A stretch of DNA of 64,000 nt from Diospyros lotus (GCF_014633365.1 NC_068351.1:4140879-4204878), one strand, 5' to 3'. Numbered from the stretch's first letter, positions 10,797 to 23,689 are shown. Notes: generated from the sequence alone by a model not told the origin. Numbers and translations: made by a program.

Positions 10797-13700
10797 ATGG
10801 AGGCTCTGTGTTTTGCTCCTCCTCAGCCGCCGGTCCGACGGGCGGAATTGACTAGCCAAATCAGAGCGCCGACAAATGAAATCAGGCGGGGCAAAATCAA
10901 GCCGTTCATACGCGCGACGCTGTCCGAGCAGTCGCCCGAGATCTCCCTCAAACCTAAGGTTGCTTCGCGCCAGAAGCCGCTGGAAGTGTCTCCGTCACCG
11001 CCGCCGCTGTTGTCGGTGTCCTCCGATTCACTGCAGTACCACGCGGGAATCGTCGGCGTGGTGCCGGACCGCGGTGTAGAGGACGGCGGCCACGGCTCTC
11101 CAAATGCGATGGAATACTTGACTAACATACTCGCGTCGAAGGTGTACGACGTCGCGGTCGAGTCGCCATTGCAGTTCGCGCCGAAGCTGTCGCAGAGATT
11201 GGGGGCGAATATTTGGCTGAAGAGGGAGGATTTGCAGCCTGTGAGTCATGTACACTTATAGATTCTCAATGTACAATTGAAAACTTTTTCATCTGATTTC
11301 GAGATTGAGTAATGTGCATAAAATTCCGATTTTGTGCAATAATATTCTTTTAGTTTAATGTTAGTACAATGCTTAGTCCTGGCACTGGCAACGTCAGAAC
11401 ATCTTAGATTCTTAAATCGAGTTTATTTCTTTTCTGGTTTCTCATTCGAGAAATCAAAATTGTCTTATACTTCCGTGATTCTTTCGATTTTTATAAATTT
11501 TGTGAAAATTTTAATTCATGAGAAAGATCGAAACTTTGGTTTGAAATTTTTCTCATGTAAGCACATTTAAGTGACTTTTTGGGAAGCTCAAAGTTTCGGA
11601 GTAGCTGAGAAGGTATGGTGCCCATTTTTGAACTTGAGCACTGGTGATTGTCCTGTGAGTGCGAATTCTTATGTAGATTTACTCGATTAATTTTTTTTTT
11701 TTTTTTTTTTGGCCTCTGGCTACTTCTGGTGGCCGCCGGTGCCTGCTAGCATGAGATTTGCCTTGCAGCCGCTTGGATGGCTTTTACTGGGGCTGGGTAG
11801 GCCATCCGTGTGGCTTCTCTGATGGATTTCCATTACGTTAGCTGCACAGAATGTGCCAGGACTAGTTTGGTGAGCCTACGGGCTACTTTTGCTTGGCAAA
11901 ATTATGTCGGATGTGACTCTTGTCTGTTTATGATGGGCTGGGGCTTCCTGTGCTCGAACAAATGACATAGTGATGCAGGAGGCCAAGCTTATGTATTTGA
12001 ATTTTATTAGATATGGTGATTGTATAATTCTGAGCTTTTATTTTTCTTTTTCAAATTGAAGTGGTTTGGGAAATCATTTTTGGACTAGTAGTTTTTATTA
12101 AATGAATCACCCTATTTTCAGGTGGTGTCTTGAAATTGATTATTTTTTGTTTTTTGAAAAAGTGACTTCAACTTCTTGCATTTTGAACATGGTTTCAAGT
12201 GTTCAAAGTTATTCACAAAAAACATCCCAGAAATTGTGTTTTCTGAAACTTTATATTCACAAACTCTTGGTAGAACTTTTTGTGTTTAGTACACTTAAGG
12301 AGATAGATTGGAATAGAGAATTGAGTAGTAAGCTAGTTGTATACAACAACAACAACAACATATCCAGCCTTTATCCCACTATGTGGGGTCGGATACATGA
12401 ATTCTAAACTTCCATGTATTTCTATCTTTTGTCATATTTTCATTTATGTCCATACACTTCATATCAAACTTTAATGTCTCTCCCAAAGTTTTCTTGGGTT
12501 TGCCTTTACCTCTTTTTTTGACTAATTGTTTCATTTCATCAACTCTCCTCATAAGAGCGTCTCTTGGTCTCCTTCTCACATAACCAAACCATCTTAGTCT
12601 AGTCTCTCTCATTTTCTCATCGATTGGCACTACTCCTACTTTATTACGAATAATCTTATTTCTAATTTTATCTTTTCTTGTATGGCCGCACATCCATATT
12701 AATATCCTCATCTCCGCTACGCTCGTCTTTTGCTCATGTTAGTATTTGACTGCCCAACATTCTGAGCCATATAACAAGACTAGTCTTGTAGCTATTCTAT
12801 TGAATTTTCCTTTCAGTTTTAATGGGATTTTACCATCACATAACACTCCCGATGCATTTCTCCATTTTAGCCAACCTGCCTTAATTCTATGTGTGACATT
12901 CTCGTGAATTTCTCCATCTTTTTGAATCACTGATCCCAAATATCAAAAATTGTTTTTTCTTTGTAAGATTTGGTCTTCCAATTTTATTATAACATTCTCC
13001 ACTTTTGCATTCTTACTAAATTTACATTCCATATATTCTGTTTTCTTTCTACTTAATTTAAATCCTTTAGATTCTAAATTGTTTCTCCACAACTCAAGTT
13101 TAGTGTTCACTTCTTCTTTTGTTTCATCCACCAACACTATGTCATCTGCAAATAGCATATACCATGGCACCTCTGTCTGAATGTCTTTAGTGAGTTCATC
13201 TATTACTAAAGCAAATACGTATGGACTTAGTGCAGAACCTTGATGCAGTCCCATTGTAATTTTAAACGGTTCAGTATCCCCTCCGCATGTTCTGACCCTT
13301 GTCTTTGCACCGTGATACATCATACATGTCCTTAAGGTCTTGTATATAGGCTATTTGGACTCCTTTCTTCTCTAAAACCCTCCATAATACTCTCTAGGGA
13401 CTTTATCATAGGCCTTGTCTAGATCTATAAACATCATATGCAGGTCCCTTTGATGATCCCGATACCTTTCCATTAGGCGTCTCAGTAGATATATAGCTTC
13501 TATCGTTGACTTACCAGGCATGAAACCAAACTGATTTTCTTAGACCTCTGTTTCTTTTCTGAGCCTCTGCTCTATTACTCTCTCCCAGAGTTTCATGGTA
13601 TGGCTCTTTAACTTAATTCCTCTGTAATTTTCACAGTTTTGAGTATCTCCTTTGTTCTTTTGAATATCTCACAGTTTTGAACCAAAGTACTATTCATCCA

Positions 13701-16700
13701 CTCATCTGGCATCTTTTTTTATTTAAAGATCGCGTTAAATAATTTCGTTAGCCAGGAGATGTCCTATTCTCCCATGCATTTTCATGCTTCTATTGGTATA
13801 TTATCCGGTCCCACCGCCTTATGATTTTTCATCTTTTTTAATGCTTGCCTTATTTTATTTGAACTTATGCGTCGATAAAATGTATAGCTCACGTTCCCTT
13901 CGGAGTTAAATCCCCTCAGGTTTGTTAAACTTTTGAAAAATTTTCATGGCTTGTTATTGAACTACTAGTGCCTGGCAAATTTTCATTCTTACATTCTGCT
14001 TCATTTATTTATGTTGATTAAATCAAGCTTAAATTCACCATATGCCAACCATTTTTGGCGTCTATTGTATAACTAATTTAGTTATGTTTTTAGAAGAATT
14101 TGAAATGGAAGTGCTAAGATGACATAAAATATGTGTTTTGCTGAACAGTTGTATGTTTTCACATTCAAGTTTTATGAGCTTTAACATGATGGCTGCTGAC
14201 AAATCTATGCTTTTCTGAAATGTTTGTAGGTTTTCTCGTTCAAGCTTCGAGGAGCTTATAACATGATGGCAAAACTTCCAAGGGAACAACTTGAAAGAGG
14301 GGTTATTTGCTCATCTGCTGGAAATCATGCCCAGGGTGTTGCATTATCAGCTCAGAGGCTTGGCTGCAATGCAGTGATTGCGATGCCTGTTACGACACCA
14401 GAAATCAAGGTTAAATTATGTTAATTGTTGGTTTTCCTTGTTTCTACTTCATATTGTACATTACTTAGTTTTGAAGCTATGGGTAGTTTGTTTATTTCTT
14501 ATTAATATCCAGTGGAAATCAGTTGAGGAATTGGGTGCCACAGTTGTTCTTGTGGGGGATTCATACGATGAAGCACAAGCATATGCTAAAAAACGTGGTG
14601 AAGAGGAGGGGCGTACCTTTGTACCTCCGTTTGATCATCCAGATGTCATCACAGGACAGGGGACAATTGGGATGGAGATTGTGCGTCAAATGCAAGATAA
14701 GTTACATGCGGTATTTGTGCCGGTTGGAGGTGGTGGACTTATAGCTGGTATTGCTGCCTATATCAAGAGGGTTTCTCCAAAGGTGGGAGAAATTATATTT
14801 TTGCTAGTTTAAACATTTTTCCCCCTGTATTTCTTTTTGATATGGCTATTTGAGTTGCACTTTTGTGTTTTTATTCACTAGAGCCAGACATATTCTTGGC
14901 TAAAGAATATTTTCATTTCTTTTTAATGATTTTGCATTCTTCTGTTTATTTTCCTGGAGAAAAAATTTGGCAAATAAAAATCTGCCTTATCATCATGAAC
15001 AAGCTGTTGTATCTTTTTCAGAATTAGACTAACCTCTTTCGGTTGCTATGCTATAGCGAAACATGGAGCTCATTTTTTATATGGTTTCTTATTTTGTCTA
15101 CTGTAGTTTACAATGTCCAAAACTAAGGTCAGAAGTGAGTAGAACAATTGAGGCTAGAACTTAGGGCATTTATTTATTTATTCTTTTTGGGGGTGGGGGT
15201 GGGGTTGGGTGGGGGGTTGTGTGGGTGGTTCTAAACAAATATACTAAAAATAAAAGCTAAAAAATCTAACATCTAAATAAAAATTAAAGTAAATCAAATT
15301 TCCTATCAGGAACTTTTCTCTCTTTTTTTTGGCCTCTATCAGGGATTCTTTTTCCTGCCAAATAAATTCATATAGAGGACTGTTTCATGTTTTGCACAGG
15401 TAAAGATAATTGGGGTGGAGCCTGCTGATGCAAATGCAATGGCATTGTCACTACATCATGGTCAGAGAATCATGCTAGACAAAGTGGGAGGTTTTGCAGA
15501 TGGTGTAGCTGTTAAAGTTGTTGGGGAAGAGACTTTCCGTTTGTGCAGGGAATTGATAGATGGGGTAGTTCTTGTTAGCCGTGATGCCATATGTGCATCT
15601 ATAAAGGTAATCCTTCTTCCCATGGTCATATGCTTGTGTATTCTTCTCTTTTGTTTCTTTTGCTGCATGAGTTCATGCGCAGCAATTTCTGGTTTCAGTT
15701 CTTTTTATCATCGTCAAGTTGCTGGATAATGCAGAAACTGATTGCATTACTATTATTCCCTTAATGTTATATTTGTACATGGCAAGCGTTCATGCCTTTC
15801 AAGGGAGATCTTATCATCTCCCTGAAGTTATGCATTGACCATTGCAGCATTACTTCCTTTGCCATTAAGTTTTTACTTATGTACTGGGTTATCTGGTGTG
15901 ATGAACATTATTTTTTTATTTGACTTTTATTTTGGTTTCTTTGTTAGGCTGTCTGTTATTTTTAACCAGTGTGCTATATAATGCTGGTGTTAGCCTGGCT
16001 TCATCATATTTCTACATTTCTTATTGGTGCTTACACTTGGACATTGTTGAGTTAACATAATGAGAATGACAGTTTTTACCTTTATATTATATCCATGGGT
16101 ATGAGGAAAATTTGTATTTTGCCATCGGTTATCTACAATCTCTTTTTTACAGCTCACTTGCATTTCTGTATATGCATTTTTCCTTGGTTAACATCATAAT
16201 TAAGGAACCTTGGCAGCTTAATGTAGTTTAGGGCTTAGTATTTTTGGAATCTACTTTTGGTTTACTTATTTTCTAGTCCATGATCTCGGGGTCAATCAAT
16301 CTGATCTATTTAATGTTCAAATGTGGTACCATTGTCTACTCAAGTGACTTGTACATGACACTCCAGGGTAATTACATGTAAGCACATGGAAACTAGAGTT
16401 TGGGCTCGCTGTAACCTTTATGTGACTTCATGTGAGTTGCAGAAAAAATATTAAAAAGTGATGGGCTAAAGATTGTTTGAGAAACTGGCTTCACTTAAAA
16501 GGGACTAAATCCAGTAGCTTAGCCAAAGGTCCAAAGCCACTTAGGGTAGGTGGAGAATTGTTGCAATAGCATCTAAAAGGAATAATTTGATCCTAATGTA
16601 ATCTAGCACCTAGGTGGATGGATCACTCTTGTGGTTTAATGTGCGGGTTTTTGGATTCAGGTGATTTTCCCTTTACTCGAAACATATTCTATGATGTTTA

Positions 16701-19293
16701 TAGCACACATGCAACTGAGATCCGCTGTGGTGGACCACATTATTAATGAGGCTAAGACATAAAATTTAGCAACAGATAACACTTTGATCATTTCAACATT
16801 GACTTTAATTGTTGATTGAAATTTAATTTTTAGGTATCACAAATTTTTTGCTTGTGTTGCAGGATATGTTTGAGGAGAAAAGAAGCATTTTAGAACCTGC
16901 TGGTGCTCTTGCCCTTGCTGGAGCTGAAGCATATTGCAAATATTATGGCCTCAAGGGTGAAAACATTGTGGCAATAGCCAGTGGGGCAAACATGAATTTT
17001 GATAGACTTAGATTGGTATCCGAACTTGCAGATGTTGGTAGGCAACGGGAAGCTGTTCTTGCAACTTTCTTGCCAGAGGTGCCTGGGAGCTTCAAACAAT
17101 TCTGTGAACTAGTATGTTACCTGAACCATTGGTCCACTATCGTGCTTAATTCTGTCTTTGTTTACAGTATGAACCTGTAGAACTTGTTTGGCAGGTGGGG
17201 CCAATGAATATTACAGAATTCAAATACAGATACAAATCCGACAAGGAAGAAGCTCTGGTTTTGTACAGGCAAGGACTTTTCTGTGTATGTAAAAAATCGT
17301 AGATCAGTTTGTATGAAACCCCTTGTTTCTGCAGTTTCTTCTCTTTTTAATATAAGCCCTCTTAGCAACAACAAAAACAACGCTTAGCCTTAATCTTACT
17401 AGGTGGGGTTGGCTGCATGGATTCTAGCTCTACAATCATGTTCATATGACCATATCTTTTGTAAGACCATTATCTCCCATGCCTTGTCTAAGAGGTTCCA
17501 CCAAGTTTAATACGGTCCCTCTTAGTTTAGCTTATTTACATGAAACTACTAGGCTCATTTCTTTGACCAAGTTAAACTGATCGGGTCTGAAGGTTTTTAA
17601 GCAAACTTCTTTTACATTTAGATCTTCACATCAGGCACTTGTGAAAAGAAAATACAAGAATAATCACAACTTTATATTGGTTGCTTGCAGTGTTGGACTC
17701 CACACCGTTTCTGAACTTAGAGCGATGATTGATCGGATGCAATCTTCTCAGCTTCGAACTGTTAATCTTACTAACAATGATTTGGTTAAAGATCATTTAC
17801 GGCATCTTGTAAGCTTCTTAGTTCGTCTCCTTTTCATTTTCATGTGCTGAATATTTTGTTCAAGGGTTAAATGATTTTTTTTTACCAAGTGCCAAGAGTA
17901 TCTGCACCCACTGGCATAGGTGTTTCTATAGTTTCTTTTAAAAAAACATTATTTTTTTACACGTTATCAGAATGGAACATAGGCAATCTTCTGCAAGCTG
18001 ATATGATGTAATAATTATGTTTGTTGGTAACCAAATGAAGATGTAAGATATGTAGGATCCCAAACCCGAGGAGCTATTTTGTTTTTCCTAGCATGGGGCA
18101 ACTAAAATGTTAGGGATATGATACTAATTACTGGTGCTTACAACTGTGACAGTATAATTAGAGTTTGGGTTTTTGTTTTTCCCCTGACGTGTATGGAAAA
18201 TGAGTCAAATGACATGGCCTTAGCTACCATTCTTTTTATCATATAACTATAACAAATTCCAGAATCCAGATCTATCAAGAATATCACTTTTGACATATTT
18301 GGGCCATTTGGAGCTGGATAATTGTGCGTGGCTAACTGCTTACATTGTGAAATAGTAATGACAGAGAATGCTTAAACTGATGTCTTCTGTGTGCCCTTTT
18401 TATATACATGTCTGTACATCTACATGTAAGTACGTTTGTTTCTTGTGTTATATTAGAAATTTGCAACCCATGTCATGTGATTGAAACTAGGGCTGCAGAA
18501 ACTCTGTACCTTGGCTGAGGTTGAAATTAAAACTAATTTCTATCAAGGCAATTTTAAATATGAAGTTGCTGGGGCCTGGGTCTTGTGAAGGCAATGTTAA
18601 ATATGAAGTTGCTCAGGCCTGTATTCAGTTTCTGTCTAAAGTCAGATGGTACTAAAGTTCAAATTTTATTCATGATGGTTTCTTTATCATGCCTTCACAA
18701 AATACAGTTTTCTCCTTGCCCCCACCCCTAACAAACCAAACGGAAAACCCCTTTTTCTTGGCTATTCTTGTAGTGTACCTAATAGAATGGGCCCAGAAAG
18801 TTGACGGAAATAAATTTCATTTCCATCTTTAACCAGAAATCAGTTGGTTAAAATACTGCTCATTGCAATATTATGTATGACCCCAAAATTTTGGATACTT
18901 TTTAGATGGGGGGCCGATCCAGTGTTCAGGATGAGCTGCTTTGTCGGTTTGTCTTTCCAGAGAGGCCAGGTGCTTTGATGAAATTTTTGGATGCTTTCAG
19001 TCCAAGATGGAACATTAGTTTGTTCCATTACCGAGGACAGGTAGAGCTCATTCTTACATTTTTTTTCTTTATCATCTGGGCTCGATCAACTACTCGTTCC
19101 ATACATGTATTCAAATCATTGTTTTTATTCGTTTTCTTTTCTACAGGGTGAAACGGGTGCTAATGTATTGGTCGGAATCCAAGTTGCTGATGCTGAGATG
19201 GATGAGTTCCGGGCTCGTGCTGATAGACTTGGTTATGATTATGTAGTGGAGAGCGGGAATGAAGGGTTCCATCTCTTAATGCAGTATAACTAA
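10797..19293 (+). CDS. OMR1: Biosynthetic threonine dehydratase (deaminase), chloroplastic; TD-1
   Basis: PLP enzyme converting L-threonine to 2-oxobutanoate and ammonia, the first committed step of isoleucine synthesis in plastids. My model joins nine exons: 10797-11240, 14230-14409, 14513-14782, 15400-15606, 16863-17111, 17195-17268, 17691-17808, 18906-19040 and 19147-19293. They give 607 aa, close to plant relatives (~590-600). The basic, Ser/Pro-rich N-terminus (~first 50 residues) fits a transit peptide. Catalytic signatures: SFKLRGAYN with the PLP lysine at ~153, SAGNH at ~177 and the phosphate-binding GGGGL at ~280. The C-terminal third (exons 5-9) matches the two ACT-like regulatory domains that sense isoleucine. 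Intron 6 uses a GC donor (CAG then GCAAGG at 17269). No frame lesion was seen. An intact start, stop and catalytic residues suggest a functional gene. Confidence 0.93.
12342..13905 (-). mobile_element. 5'-truncated RTE-type LINE in TD-1 intron 1
   Basis: The insert is absent from the same intron of the duplicated copy (there, near 23325, the flanks are nearly contiguous). On the minus strand it ends in a (GTT)n tail next to GGATATG, typical of plant RTE-clade LINEs. Reverse transcriptase remnants read from KNHKAVGPD (~13830) through [18 protein letters not shown] to the catalytic FADD (~13155), then the C-terminal RTE block with [12 protein letters not shown] and RGKGKPKKT (~12490-12620). Stops and frame changes occur, and the endonuclease half is missing. 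The 5' truncation fits abortive target-primed reverse transcription. Confidence 0.88.
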
Positions 19294-19791
19294 GGTAGAT
19301 CTCCTTGTGTTAAATCAGTCGGTGCCACAAGTATACTACTCTGAAAAAGATTCAGATTTTCCACATTCTTAGTCGAAATGAGGGAGGAATTCTTTTTTTG
19401 CGAGAAGATTGTAATGCTGTCTATACTTTCTCAAAGATTCAATCTGATATCAATCCTGATGTTTGAGAGGATCTATATATTGCTGTGTTTATGTTGCTTT
19501 GTCATCACTGACCTATAAGAGATGGTTTTGTGCAACTGCTCTTATATTTCTTTGTTGCACAACTCTGTAATTTGAGAGATGAGATCGATGCTTCTGAAGA
19601 TTAGCTGCTGCCAGTTGTTGAATCTGGATGATCGAAATATGCCAGCGACCTGATTCTGGCAATGGAATTTGTATTTAAATTTCTGGAGATTTAGTGTTAC
19701 ATATTTATCTTATATATAGTTACCCTTTCTCTACTCTCTAGACTCTTTTAAATCACGCAAAGGCTGTTGGTTTTGGATGGCTGCAATGTGC
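19294..19791 (+). other. TD-1 3' UTR and downstream flank
   Basis: This segment is collinear with 48080-48735 downstream of psi-TD, except that the psi-TD side has an extra ~150 bp with a CT microsatellite. It has no gene. The polyadenylation site probably lies here, but no single signal stands out. Confidence 0.6.
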
Positions 19792-19792
19792 A

Positions 19793-20730
19793 GGGTTGTA
19801 ATCCAGCCGAGTTGAGCCAAGTTTCGGGCTCGGCATACTGACTCAATCTCGGGCTCAGGCTCAAGCTCTGAGTCGAGCCTGAAATTTTGACTTGAGCTCT
19901 GGCTCGCCACCTCTAATTGTAAAGGATCATTTCAAGAAAATAAAAATGACAAAAAAAAACGTAAAACTGCGCATCTCTGTGTCTGTACAACAATTAATTT
20001 TTATAAAAAAATAAATTCTTTTATTTACAGAATAACAGCTTAAGCAACTTATTGACTACAAGCTCAAAAAGGAATCATTCTGCCGCAAAATTTCAGATCT
20101 GGAAAGAGACACACATAAATACAGAGAGATGGAGAGGGACCTAGATACGGAGAATGGAGATAGCAACATTGTAGAGAATTGACGAAAGGAAAAGAGGCCA
20201 CAGAGGTAGAGCTGCTGACGGAAATGGCGGTGGCCGTTGAGTGATGCAGCCGGCGAGCAGACGGATTGAATTGGTAGGACATGGCTAGGGCTTGCATCAT
20301 CAGAGAATGCACTGTAGGCAAACCGCGGACGGTGGGTGTTTACGAAAGAAAATGGATTGCTCGAGAAGAAGAGCAACGGGAAAGGAAGGCTGGAAGGAAA
20401 AAAAGAGAGGAGACAGAGGAAGAGGAAAATGGTTTATTGGGGAGAGAGAGCAGAGACAATGGGATTCGTGGTGTGTGTGTTTGTTGTGGTCGGGGGGTAT
20501 AGTTAACATATTATATATATATTATTATATTTAATTACGAACTTTTAATCAAACTGTTCACGAACTTTTAATAAAACTAACTCACAAGTTAACGAGTTAA
20601 GTTTTATTGAAATTAAACTTGATTCATTTACAAATTAAACTTTAAAGTTAAGACTCAACTTCAACTTAATTAACTTAAAGAACGAATTCAAACAAATTTT
20701 TTTTTGACTAAACACCAAGTTTCTTTGATT
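19793..20730. mobile_element. Composite insertion in the TD-1 3' flank (hAT-like left end)
   Basis: The paralogous flank at ~48722-48775 lacks this ~0.9 kb, so it was inserted here (or replaced a few tens of bases). The left end starts CAGGGTTGTAATCCAGCCGAG and has repeated GAGCC and CTCGGGCTC blocks, resembling a known class of plant hAT ends. The interior 20050-20510 is purine-rich. I could not find a matching right terminus or a target duplication, so the class is tentative. Confidence 0.45.
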
Positions 20731-20832
20731 AGATTGGCAAAGGCCCAAACCAATCCACTTATCATTTTTCTGAAAACAAATTCAGATTCACAAGTATACG
20801 AACGAGTTCAAAAGATACTTTATTTAACTTTA

Positions 20833-21640
20833 GAGCAACTCTAAAAAGAAGTGCCATTTAGGGTGTTAACCCTATGAATTGCTAAATTGAAAATTTTCCA
20901 CTCCAACGAGAATGACATTTAAAGTTACAAAATGACAATAATCTTTTTGAGTGTTAATTTTTTAAATTCTGGAGAGAGAAAAAAGGAAAGGTGCCATTTC
21001 TAATGGTTAAATTCAACGTCTCTATTTCAACTTCTATAAATATATAGATTACTTGAAGTAGGGGTTTTTAGGGGAGACGAGCGACGGAGTGAGAGAGCCA
21101 GAGAGGCAACGACTAATGGAGGGCTAGAGAGACAAGATAGCGACACTAGCGAGCAATGAAGCGAGAGAAGCAACAAACAAGAGCGAGGCGAACAATCAAA
21201 GAAAGAGTTGACGAGGGCGAGGCAGCAATCGGCAAGGGTAAGCCACGAGCAATGATCGACCGAGGGTGAGGGGCGAGCTATGGAGGGGAATGGGGTATAG
21301 AGAAAGAGAAAGGGAAAATAGACACAAAAAGGGAAGAGAAATGGGAAGGATGAAGTGGTATATATATATATAATTTATTTTAATTTAAAATATTTTTTTA
21401 TTTTAGTTAATTGTTAAAATTTAAATAGGTTCTTTGCTTTGCTTATATATATATATTAATTTCTGTAATTTAATTTGATTTAATTTTTAAATTTTATTTT
21501 TTAATTAATTATTATATTTTTTTAATAAAAATATAAAAATATTAAAATAATACCCTTATTTTAACTACTTCACATATTTATAATTTAAAAATGCCATAAT
21601 ACTGTTCAAAATTAGCATGGCAACCGCCTGTGAGTTGCTC
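20833..21640. mobile_element. PIF/Harbinger-like (Tourist-type) non-autonomous element, 808 bp
   Basis: The ends GAGCAACTC and GAGTTGCTC form a perfect 9-bp inverted repeat, with a weaker match inward (GCCAT against ATGGC). The element is flanked by TTA at 20830-20832 and 21641-21643, the 3-bp target duplication typical of PIF/Harbinger. The paralogous site near 48885 reads CTTTATGCAGCAG with a single TTA and no insert, which confirms the boundaries. There is no transposase. The left third contains purine-rich, GAGCGA-type DNA. Confidence 0.85.
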
Positions 21641-21643
21641 TTA

Positions 21644-21831
21644 TGCAGCAGCTTTTTTGCCTGGAAAATGCTAACTCTTGTATCTCTGCAAGGCCTCTTT
21701 TTGTGCGTAAGGTCTCTCTCAGTCTGGCCTCGTCCACTTCCATTATTATTCACTTTCTGTCATTATATATGTAACTCTTGTATCTCTTCTCTCTGACTCT
21801 GGGTGTGGTTTTCAGAAATGGGGTTTTGCAT
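21644..21831 (+). promoter_or_regulatory. Duplicated GDSL-lipase upstream region fused to psi-TD
   Basis: This segment is nearly identical to 48889-49078, the region just upstream of the GDSL gene, including the pyrimidine-rich leader and the GDSL start codon (here ATG at 21818, context CAGAAATGGGGTTTTGCAT). Immediately afterwards the sequence switches to TD exon 1. It is therefore a copied promoter and 5' UTR now positioned ahead of psi-TD. Whether it is active is unknown. Confidence 0.8.
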
Positions 21832-23689
21832 CGATATAAGGCTCTGTGTTTTGCTCCTCCACAGCCGCCGGTCCGGCGGGCGGAATTGGCGAGCCAAATC
21901 AGAGCGCCGACAAATGAAATCAGGAGGGGCAAAATCAAGCCGTTCATACGCGCGACGCTGTCGGATCAGACGCCCGAGATCTCCCTCAAACCTAAGGTTG
22001 CTTCGCGCCAGAAGCAGCTGGAAATGTCTCCGTCACCGCCGCCGCTGTTGTCGGTGTCTTCCGATTCACTGCAGTACCCCGCGGGTTTCCTCGGCGTGGT
22101 GCCGGACCGCGGTGTAGAGGACGGCGGTCACGGCACTCCCAATGCGATGGAATACTTGTCGAACATACTCGCGTCGAAGGTGTACGACGTCGCGGTCGAC
22201 TTGCAATTGCAGTTCGCGCCGATGCTGTCGGAGAGATTGGGGGAGACTATTTGGCTGAAGAGGGAGGATTTGCACTTTGCAGCCTGTGAGTCATCTACAC
22301 TTATAGATTCTCAATGTACAATTGAAAACTTTTTTCGTCTGATTTCGAGATTGAGTAATGTGCATAAAATTCCGATTTTCTGCAATAATATCCTTTCAGT
22401 TTAATGTTAGTACAATCCTTACTGGCACTGGCAACGTGAGATCATCTTAGATTCTTAAATCGAGTTTATTTCTTTTCTGGTTTCTCATTCGAAAATTTTA
22501 TTTCACGAGATAGATTGAAAGTTTGGTTTGAAAATTTCCTAATGTAAGCTCATTTAAGTGACTTTTTGGGAAGCTAAAAGTTTCAGAGTAGCTGAGAAGA
22601 AGGTATGGTGCCCGAACTTGAGCACTGGTGATTGTCCTGTGAGTGCGAATTCTTATGTAGATTTACTTGATTAAATTTTATTTTATTTTTTGCCTCTGGC
22701 TACTTCTGGTGGCCGGCCGGTGCCTGCTAGCATGAGATTTGCCTTGCAGCCGCTTGGATGGCTTTTACTGGGGCTGGGTAGGCCATCAGTATGGCTTCTC
22801 TGATGGATTTCCATTACATTAGCTGCACAGGATGTGCCAGGACTAGTTTGGGGAGTCTACGGGCTACTGATGCTTGGCTAATTATGTCGGATGTGACTCT
22901 AGCTCTTTATGATGGGCTGGGGCTTCCTGTGCTCGAACAAATGACATAGTGATGCAGGAGGCCAAGCTTATGTATTTGAATTTTATTAGACACGGTGATT
23001 GGATAATTCTGAGCTTTTTTTTTTCTTTTCCAAATTGAAGTGGTTTGGGAAATCATTTTTGGACTAGTAGTTTTTATTAAATGAATCCCCCTATTTTCAG
23101 GTGGTGTCTTGAAATTGATTATTATTATTATTTTTTTTTTTGAAAAAGTGACTTCAACTTCTTGCATTTTGAACACGGTTTCAAGTGTTCAAATTTATTC
23201 ACGAAAAACATCCCAGAAATTGTGTTTTCTGAAACTTTATATTCACATACTCTTGGTAGAACTTGTGTGTTTAGTACACTTAAGAAGATAGATTGGATTA
23301 GAGAATTGAGTAGTAAGCCAGTTGTATTTGGAAATAATTTCGTAAATCCACTCAGGTTTGTTAAACTTTTGGAAAATTTTCATGGCTTGTTATTGAACTA
23401 CCGGTGCCTGGCAAATTTTCATTCTTACATTCTGCTTCGTTTATTTATGTTGTTTAAATCAGGCTTAAATTCACCATATGCCAGCCATTTTTGGCCTCTA
23501 TTATATGTTCTTGTATAACTAATTTAATTATGTTTTTAGAAGAATTTGAAATGGAAGTGCTAAGTGACATAAAATATGTGTTTTGCTGAACAGTTGTATG
23601 TTTTCACATTCAAGTTTAAGGAGCTTTAACATGATGGCTGCTGACAAATCTATGCTTTGCTGAAATGTTTGTAGGTTTTCTCGTTCAAG

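Noticed and set aside
10823..11128. Minus-strand ORFs opposite TD exon 1 (and the equivalent at 22066-22275)
   Set aside because: These are antisense shadows of a GC-rich exon.
20281..20502. 73-80-codon ORFs rich in Arg/Glu near 20.3-20.5 kb
   Set aside because: They lie in purine-rich low-complexity DNA inside an insertion absent from the paralogous flank; several frames are open together.
21818..22117. 99-codon ORF from the GDSL ATG through TD exon 1
   Set aside because: Its frame is out of phase with TD, so the peptide is Arg/Cys-rich noise. It is kept only as a consequence of the fusion, not as a gene.
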